A stretch of DNA of 19,433 nt from Fibrobacterota bacterium. GTDB taxonomy: Bacteria; Fibrobacterota; Chitinivibrionia; Chitinivibrionales; Chitinispirillaceae. Location: the NCBI GenBank assembly GCA_023436205.1, contig JAEZKC010000030.1, positions 1-19,433 on the forward strand. The letters run 5' to 3'. Position numbers and translations under genes: made by a program. Under the pieces are notes generated by a model. That model had not been told where the DNA came from. It saw nothing but the letters and a program-made list of their open reading frames with translations, and ran no database searches. Within the stretch, counting starts at the first letter, position 1, and the number at the start of each line of letters is the position of its first letter. Below, one piece after another: positions 15,700 to 19,433 of the stretch.

Positions 15700-16919
15700 T
15701 GAACATTCTCCGTCTGATTCTTTTTGCGGTGAGGGCAATCGGAAGAAACCGCCTCAGGACATTTCTGACCATGCTGGGGATCGTTATCGGGGTTGCCTCG
15801 GTTATCACGATGCTGGCGATCGGACAAGGGTCAAAGGACAGCATAAAGCAGCAGATATCCACGATGGGTTCCAACATGCTTTTCGTGATGCCCGGAGCAC
15901 AGAGTCAGGGACCTGCCCGGGGAGCCGCCGGGTCGAGGCAGACCCTGACCGTAAGCGATGCCGAAGCGATCAGGAAACACAGCAGCAGCATTTCCGCTGT
16001 GTCGCCGATGGTTTCCTCACGAGGGCAGGTGGTTTACGGATCAAAGAACTGGTCTACCGAACTTCAGGGGGTAGGGACAGATTACCTGCATATTCGCCTT
16101 CTGAATATCATTGGGGGTGTTAATTTCAGTCAAGATGACATCAGAACGGCGGGCAAGGTGTGCATTATAGGTCAGACCATCGTTGACAATCTGTTTGAGC
16201 CCGGTGAAGACCCGCTGGGGAAAATGATTCGATTCAACAGAATCCCCTTCACAATCATTGGTGTGCTTGCGCCAAAGGGTCAGAATAATTTCGGACAGGA
16301 CCAGGATGACATGGTCATCGCACCCTACACCACAGTCCTGAAACGAATTCTGGCCAGAACACATCTGAATGCTATCTATGTTTCTGCAGTAAGCGAAGAG
16401 CTTACCGCAGCGGCCCAGAAAGAGATAACAGAAATACTGAGAACCGAGCACAGAATCGGTCCGGGACAGGAGGATGATTTCAATGTACGCTCACAGCAGG
16501 AGCTTTTAAGTATGCTCAGCTCCACAAGCCAGCTCATGACCGTGCTGCTTGCGTCAATTGCGGGCATTTCTCTTCTGGTAGGTGGAATAGGGATCATGAA
16601 TATCATGTTTGTGTCGGTCACGGAGCGCACGCGTGAGATCGGTCTGCGCATGGCGGTAGGCGCCCGGGAGAGGGATATCATGCGGCAGTTCCTGATTGAG
16701 GCGGTTATCGTCAGTATTACTGGCGGGGTGATGGGGATGCTTTTGGGTGTTGTCGCCTCGATGGTGGTGGCGAAAGTGGTGGGGTGGCCCACTGCGGTTA
16801 CTCCCGATTCAATCATTCTGTCGTTTGCTGTGTGCGCAGTCACCGGAATATTTTTCGGATGGTATCCTGCACTTAAGGCATCCAGGCTTGATCCCATAGA
16901 GGCACTGAGGTATGAGTAG
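15699..16919 (+). CDS. MacB-like ABC transporter permease (FtsX family)
   Basis: This 406-residue inner-membrane protein has the MacB/FtsX layout. A first membrane helix at about 20-42 (RTFLTMLGIVIGVASVITMLAIG) is followed by a periplasmic domain of some 230 residues, and three membrane helices lie in the C-terminal 130 residues (LMTVLLASIAGISLLVGGIGIMNIM; ITGGVMGMLLGVVASMVV; ILSFAVCAVTGIFFGWYPA). Family motifs GSNMLFVMPG, ERTREIGLRMAVGAR and the closing ASRLDPIEALRYE are all present. MacB dimers act by mechanotransmission, driving periplasmic substrates such as peptides, macrolides or siderophores through the adaptor and TolC; the substrate here is unknown. It is the last gene of the operon. 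Confidence 0.94.
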   Translation: MNILRLILFAVRAIGRNRLRTFLTMLGIVIGVASVITMLAIGQGSKDSIKQQISTMGSNMLFVMPGAQSQGPARGAAGSRQTLTVSDAEAIRKHSSSISAVSPMVSSRGQVVYGSKNWSTELQGVGTDYLHIRLLNIIGGVNFSQDDIRTAGKVCIIGQTIVDNLFEPGEDPLGKMIRFNRIPFTIIGVLAPKGQNNFGQDQDDMVIAPYTTVLKRILARTHLNAIYVSAVSEELTAAAQKEITEILRTEHRIGPGQEDDFNVRSQQELLSMLSSTSQLMTVLLASIAGISLLVGGIGIMNIMFVSVTERTREIGLRMAVGARERDIMRQFLIEAVIVSITGGVMGMLLGVVASMVVAKVVGWPTAVTPDSIILSFAVCAVTGIFFGWYPALKASRLDPIEALRYE

Positions 16920-17128
16920 ATAGTGCCATAGGTTTTCCAGAGGGTCATAAATGGCAATGTGGGCTCAGACCAGGAGTACTTCATTTCATTTTACGGTAGT
17001 GAGGTGCCACCGTTGCTGAGAAGCAAAAAAAGTAAGCTCCTTGCAGTATAGCGTAACATTTGTCACCTTGTGCATGCATCTAGCTAAGCGGCATTTTTTC
17101 TGATTGTACTTTCATTTGTGAAAATAAA
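16920..17128. other. Intergenic stretch after the efflux operon
   Basis: No gene is supported. A T run (17092-17099) follows GCGGC but has no good stem before it, so a terminator for the operon is not clear. The right edge meets the truncated dehydrogenase fragment, and its missing continuation is not found here in any frame I read. Confidence 0.35.
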
Positions 17129-17267
17129 ATTCCGCTGTCGCCTGCGGTAATGAACGCCACCTTTCCTTCAGTTTACCACTGGGGGAAATAGTTGGGGGCT
17201 TCATTTGGGATACCAGGCCGGGCATGCGGTTCTGACGCTGGGCTGGAAAGTTCTGCTTTTCAGACAT
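17129..17267 (-). pseudogene. Truncated, frameshifted start of a YghA-like short-chain dehydrogenase
   Basis: An AGGAGGTG ribosome site precedes an ATG at 17267, and the peptide begins SEKQNFPAQRQNRMPGLV then SQMKPP and SGKLK. This resembles the N-terminal extension of SDR oxidoreductases related to E. coli YghA and Bacillus YhdF (pattern QPGxExxM...GKL). One G missing from the run near 17165 shifts the frame; with it restored, the reading continues KVAFITAGDSGI, the Rossmann nucleotide-binding strand and most of the glycine motif. Homology ends abruptly at about 17129, before the GxG is complete, so at least 200 residues including the catalytic Tyr/Lys are gone. The gene is dead, although its translation start looks fresh. 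Confidence 0.75.
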
Positions 17268-17282
17268 GATGCACCTCCTAAA

Positions 17283-17303
17283 GCCAGGGGCTTAGCCCCT
17301 GGC
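17283..17303. repeat. Perfect 9-base-pair hairpin
   Basis: GCCAGGGGC and GCCCCTGGC flank a 3-base loop (TTA). Read on the minus strand it sits immediately before the ribosome site of the dead dehydrogenase gene. Such compact GC hairpins occur in 5' leaders, REP elements and the ends of IS200/IS605-type elements; nothing here decides between them. Confidence 0.6.
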
Positions 17304-17317
17304 CACGTTGAGCTACT

Positions 17318-17421
17318 GATAAGCTGCCAAATTGACAGCTTATTTGGCGGTTTCAGCTTGTGAAGAAGTTCCATTAAGGGCTCCTGTTAAAAAGAAAGCT
17401 GAAGATCGATAAGCTGCCAAA
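17318..17421. repeat. Palindrome plus a repeated 14-mer
   Basis: The 14-mer GATAAGCTGCCAAA occurs at 17318-17331 and again at 17408-17421, with starts 90 bases apart. The first copy is part of two nested inverted repeats: ATAAGCTG (17319-17326) with CAGCTTAT (17336-17343), and GCCAAAT (17326-17332) with ATTTGGC (17342-17348). They lie between the dead dehydrogenase start and the plus-strand promoter at 17532. They may be operator sites or leftover ends of a mobile element. Confidence 0.55.
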
Positions 17422-17531
17422 GTTGCATATATGCCTCAGGAATTTCGGCCAGCGATTTTAAATTTGAAGGTTTTTACCGATTTTTATTTATAATTTCCTT
17501 TCAGATTTTTTATTTAGATTCCAATTACTAC

Positions 17532-17560
17532 TTAACAGGACGCTAATATAATATTATAAT
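17532..17560 (+). promoter_or_regulatory. Strong sigma-70-like promoter
   Basis: TTAACA (17532-17537) and a perfect TATAAT (17555-17560) are separated by exactly 17 bases in an AT-rich setting. Transcription would start near 17567 and give a leader of about 75 bases before the ATG at 17643. The leader contains a small stem (AGGAA/TTCCT, about 17580-17595). This is the best promoter match in the window. Confidence 0.65.
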
Positions 17561-17642
17561 AAAAGCACCATGAGCATCAGGAATCTCAGTTCCTTCAGGT
17601 TGGGGAAGCTATTATAAAGCAATAAACCAGGGAAGATTCTAC

Positions 17643-18167
17643 ATGAGTACTGAAAGAAACATTGTTTCCTTCTTCACATCCAGGGTAAAAGGTATTCTTG
17701 ATGAAGAAGCAATGAGTATTGCCACTCTCTCGAATTATGATTGTGGTATGCTTGAGTTCCAGAAAAAGCACCACTTGAAGAGAGAAATAGCATATCTGGT
17801 GCTAACCTTGAATGACAATGTTGCTTTCGCAAGCCAATTAACAAAAGAGACACGGTTTGATATAGTGGATCTGGTTTATTATGACCATTTTCAACGTGAT
17901 GACAAAAACGAGTGGGTGAGTTCCCTGGTTGATCGATCGATCGAGTATAATAATGTCCTTCATTCTTCATCCAAGAAAACTCCACTAAGAATTGCCAGTT
18001 GTTTTCTTCGTAACTTGGTTGGACAGAACTCATTTATTGTCGGATTTCAGAATCAGAATAAGATAGGAAATTTATTCCATAACTATTTTCTAGGTACCAT
18101 GAGTGATTTTAAGGTTTTTATAACTCCGAGTTTTCATGAATCGAAGATCACTGAACGTGAAACATGA
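17643..18167 (+). CDS. Unrecognised 174-residue cytosolic protein
   Basis: I do not recognise this protein. It has no signal peptide or membrane helix and is charged and soluble in texture, with a helical-looking first half (SRVKGILDEEAMSIATL) and a segment VDLVYYDHFQRDDKNEWVSSLVDRS. The ATG at 17643 has AGGGA about ten bases upstream and follows the strong promoter at 17532-17560, which supports expression. Inside the gene, 17931-17944 is a run of GATC tetramers, probably chance. The frame ends at a TGA (18165-18167), but the same frame stays open for another 60 codons, so the product may once have been about 235 residues. The gene lies upstream of a small acidic-protein gene and a methyltransferase remnant; a link to them is only positional. 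Confidence 0.6.
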   Translation: MSTERNIVSFFTSRVKGILDEEAMSIATLSNYDCGMLEFQKKHHLKREIAYLVLTLNDNVAFASQLTKETRFDIVDLVYYDHFQRDDKNEWVSSLVDRSIEYNNVLHSSSKKTPLRIASCFLRNLVGQNSFIVGFQNQNKIGNLFHNYFLGTMSDFKVFITPSFHESKITERET

Positions 18168-18350
18168 GTGTTTGGTCAATTTGTCAACCGATACTCGCGA
18201 AGCGAGAGCATACGAGAAACTTTGAAGGAGATATTCGGCTCGGAAGAATATAAAACAGCCATTTCGTTACCAACCAGAAGCTTACAACGGAAGGACTACG
18301 ATGACAACACCGGAAGAGTTCTGGAAAATGGAAGAGAAAGAGAGAAGTAG
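18168..18350 (+). pseudogene. In-frame continuation of the 174-residue ORF after a TGA
   Basis: This 60-codon stretch is in the same frame as the gene before it, separated only by one TGA. It begins with GTG but has no ribosome site of its own. The peptide RETLKEIFGSEEYKTAISL looks like a normal helix, which suggests it is the former C-terminus of the upstream protein rather than chance. Its last 50 bases overlap the start of the next gene. It could alternatively be an untranslated spacer. Confidence 0.35.
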
Positions 18351-18534
18351 GATTTACATGGAGATGATGCCATGGGAACAGGAGGAGATGTTCGCCTGGG
18401 ATCCGAAAGTTGAGACTGCGGAAGAACGCCATGAAAGATTGCTGGGGTTGTTAAAAAGCGTTTGTAATTCACTTGAGGAGATAATTGATAACCTGAACGA
18501 AGATGGTGAATCTGATAAGATCCGAAATTCCTGA
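18301..18534 (+). CDS. Small acidic protein of unknown function
   Basis: This 77-residue frame starts at an ATG preceded by GGAAGG six bases upstream, the best ribosome site in this part of the window. The peptide is strongly acidic and helical: MTTPEEFWKMEEKERSR, then MPWEQEEMFAW, then ERHERLLGLLKSVCNSLEEIIDNLNE, which would form an amphipathic helix. I know no family for it. Size and charge would suit a DNA-mimic, antitoxin or partner subunit, but that is a guess. A terminator-like hairpin follows at 18637, so it probably ends the transcript begun at 17567. Confidence 0.6.
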   Translation: MTTPEEFWKMEEKERSRIYMEMMPWEQEEMFAWDPKVETAEERHERLLGLLKSVCNSLEEIIDNLNEDGESDKIRNS

Positions 18535-18562
18535 CAACGTCACAATGCCCTGGCAACAGGAG

Positions 18563-18586
18563 ATGTATACCGCAATGTATACCGCA
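18563..18586. repeat. Perfect 12-base tandem duplication
   Basis: ATGTATACCGCA occurs twice in direct succession. In the 23-codon frame that crosses it, it reads MYTAMYTA. A replication-slippage duplication is the simplest explanation. Confidence 0.7.
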
Positions 18587-18636
18587 TCCGGATTTTCCCT
18601 CTTTCCCCCGCCCTAATCCCCCATTATATTATATCC

Positions 18637-18679
18637 AAGCGGCTCGAAAGCGAGCAGCCCGGCCAGAAACCGCTTTTTT
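18637..18679 (+). terminator. Intrinsic terminator-like structure
   Basis: An outer stem AAGCGG (18637-18642) / CCGCTT (18670-18675) runs into six T bases. It encloses an inner hairpin of GCTCG and CGAGC around an AAAG loop. It lies about 100 bases after the small acidic-protein gene and separates it from the methyltransferase promoter. Confidence 0.55.
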
Positions 18680-18813
18680 GAGGAAATCATAAAAGGAACA
18701 TGGGTATTCTCGGATCTTCAAGCCTGAACGCAATCATGGTGCAATCGAACGTTTTTCTTTTGCAGAAAAAGGCTGCTGGCAACGAAATAGTGTGTAAGCA
18801 GATCCAAGCGTAT

Positions 18814-18891
18814 TTATATGTAATGATCAGCCCATTTCTCTTACATACAGAGAGTTATATGTAACGAAAAGCGGGTTTGACTTACATATAG
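18814..18891 (+). promoter_or_regulatory. Doubled operator-like dyad in the methyltransferase promoter
   Basis: Two 37-base units (18814-18850 and 18855-18891) repeat with a 41-base period. Each begins TTATATGTAA and ends with the inverted half-site TTACATA (18841-18847 and 18882-18888), so the half-sites alternate in direction with the same 17-base gap in each unit. A TTGACT box (18877-18882) touches the last half-site and would be a -35 element; the matching -10 (near 18900) is poor. Binding of a dimeric repressor here would control the methyltransferase gene. No regulator gene is obvious nearby. Confidence 0.6.
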
Positions 18892-18937
18892 ATGGAAATT
18901 AGTTAAAAAATCTCATTTTCAGGAGACCTTACCATAC

Positions 18938-19393
18938 ATGCCCCTTTTAGATTGGCTCAACAAATCTGAAGCGCTCAAGGCCGCTTCTGCGGCACCGTTC
19001 AGGTTACTGGACGAAGTGCCGGAACTGTCCTACGGTGATGAGACCAATGATAACATGCTCATTCAGGGTGATAATCTGGATGCTCTAAAGGCACTACTGC
19101 CCCTCTATGCGGGTAAAGTGAAATGCATCTATATAGATCCGCCTTACAATACCAAGAGTGCTTTTGAGCATTATGATGATAATCTGGAGCATTCTACATG
19201 GTTGAGTCTGATATATCCAAGGTTGGAAATTCTGAGGGAGTTGCTTAGTGAAGATGGGAGTATTTGGGTTAGTATAGATGATTCAGAGATGCCTTATTTG
19301 AAAATTATTGTAGTTTCCCAATTTATCTCCAGTCCTAATCCTTCTTTATTTCCGGCCTCATTCTCGCTTTCTGCCCAGGCAAAAAAGGGCTGA
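18938..19393 (+). pseudogene. Type III Mod-like adenine DNA methyltransferase, N-terminal part, probably disrupted
   Basis: The 151-residue frame opens like the beta-class Mod methyltransferases of Type III restriction systems: MPLLDWLNKSEAL, then LIQGDNLDALKALLPLYAGKVKC, the catalytic DPPY at 67-70 in YIDPPYNTKSAF, and YPRLEILRELLSEDGSIWVSIDD. These enzymes methylate adenine N6 using S-adenosylmethionine and are normally about 500-650 residues long. Family resemblance stops at residue 124 (near 19310), where MDEIFG-like sequence is expected; instead 27 unrelated residues lead to a TGA. The FxGxG cofactor motif, which follows DPPY in this class, is absent. A mobile-element insertion or rearrangement is likely, and the remainder may lie beyond the right edge. 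AGGAG is 12 bases before the ATG, rather far. Confidence 0.8.
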
Positions 19394-19433
19394 TACTAAA
19401 TTATCAGTTTGTTTCCTGCTTTTTTCGACGAAA

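Larger units (their letters stand above)
18535..18937. other. Intergenic region before the methyltransferase
   Basis: The stretch contains a 12-base tandem duplication, a terminator-like hairpin and a doubled dyad array, each listed separately. A 23-codon frame at 18545-18616 echoes part of the preceding small protein but lacks a ribosome site. I see nothing else that looks like a gene. Confidence 0.5.

Noticed and set aside
12288..16919. RND-type pump reading of the TolC/adaptor operon
   Set aside because: The adaptor is followed by an ABC ATPase and a 406-residue FtsX-type permease, not a 1000-residue RND transporter.
16376..16984. 202-codon minus-strand frame
   Set aside because: It is a shadow of the MacB-like permease, whose plus-strand frame has clear family motifs.
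17570..17617. 15-codon leader peptide just after the predicted transcription start
   Set aside because: No ribosome site and almost no leader before its ATG; composition shows no attenuation-type codon run.
17931..17944. GATC tetramer run as a methylation or origin signal
   Set aside because: It lies within a coding frame, is only three and a half units long, and has no DnaA-box-like context.
18165..18206. Selenocysteine or readthrough signal at the TGA, with the CTCGC/GCGAG stem at 18194-18206
   Set aside because: The stem is short and starts 26 bases after the TGA; the loop lacks bacterial SECIS features and no redox motif surrounds the TGA.

Overview
The window looks like a chromosomal segment of a Gram-negative bacterium. 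Exported proteins with signal peptides, an outer-membrane TolC channel, a complete MacA/MacB/TolC-type tripartite pump and a secreted protein ending in a type IX-like sorting tail all point to a double-membrane organism, plausibly of the FCB group (Fibrobacterota or a relative). That lineage guess is inference from gene types, not a phylogeny. No rRNA, tRNA or CRISPR array was seen.

Layout. Bases 1-6019 are ordinary core metabolism: the 5' end of rpiB on the minus strand, a divergent iron-type superoxide dismutase, then a minus-strand train glgX (glycogen debranching) - gap (glyceraldehyde-3-phosphate dehydrogenase) - polX (repair DNA polymerase with PHP nuclease). gap and polX are 15 bases apart and almost certainly co-transcribed. 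Bases 6250-8343 hold three overlapping plus-strand genes for exported proteins: a possible beta-barrel, a HExxH metallopeptidase-like protein and a small secreted protein. None is assignable to a named pathway.

Bases 8344-9820 are decayed. A long imperfect inverted repeat (arms 8416-8505 and 8638-8726) is followed by a methyl-accepting chemotaxis protein pseudogene with three frameshifts and a nonsense codon. Bases 9820-10959 encode a secreted protein with two CARDB-like domains and a C-terminal sorting domain. A GNAT protein close to the AAC(3)-I aminoglycoside acetyltransferases follows at 11286-11750.

Bases 12288-16919 form one tight operon: TolC-like channel, MacA-like adaptor, ABC ATPase and MacB-like permease, which together would make a tripartite export pump.

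Bases 16920-19433 are accessory and rich in breakage. They hold a truncated, frameshifted short-chain dehydrogenase start, hairpins and palindromic repeats, a strong promoter driving unrecognised small genes, and a doubled 41-base operator-like array in front of a Type III Mod-like DNA methyltransferase whose reading frame loses homology shortly after its DPPY motif. This end is the best place to look for something new, but nothing here amounts to a complete, recognisable undescribed system.
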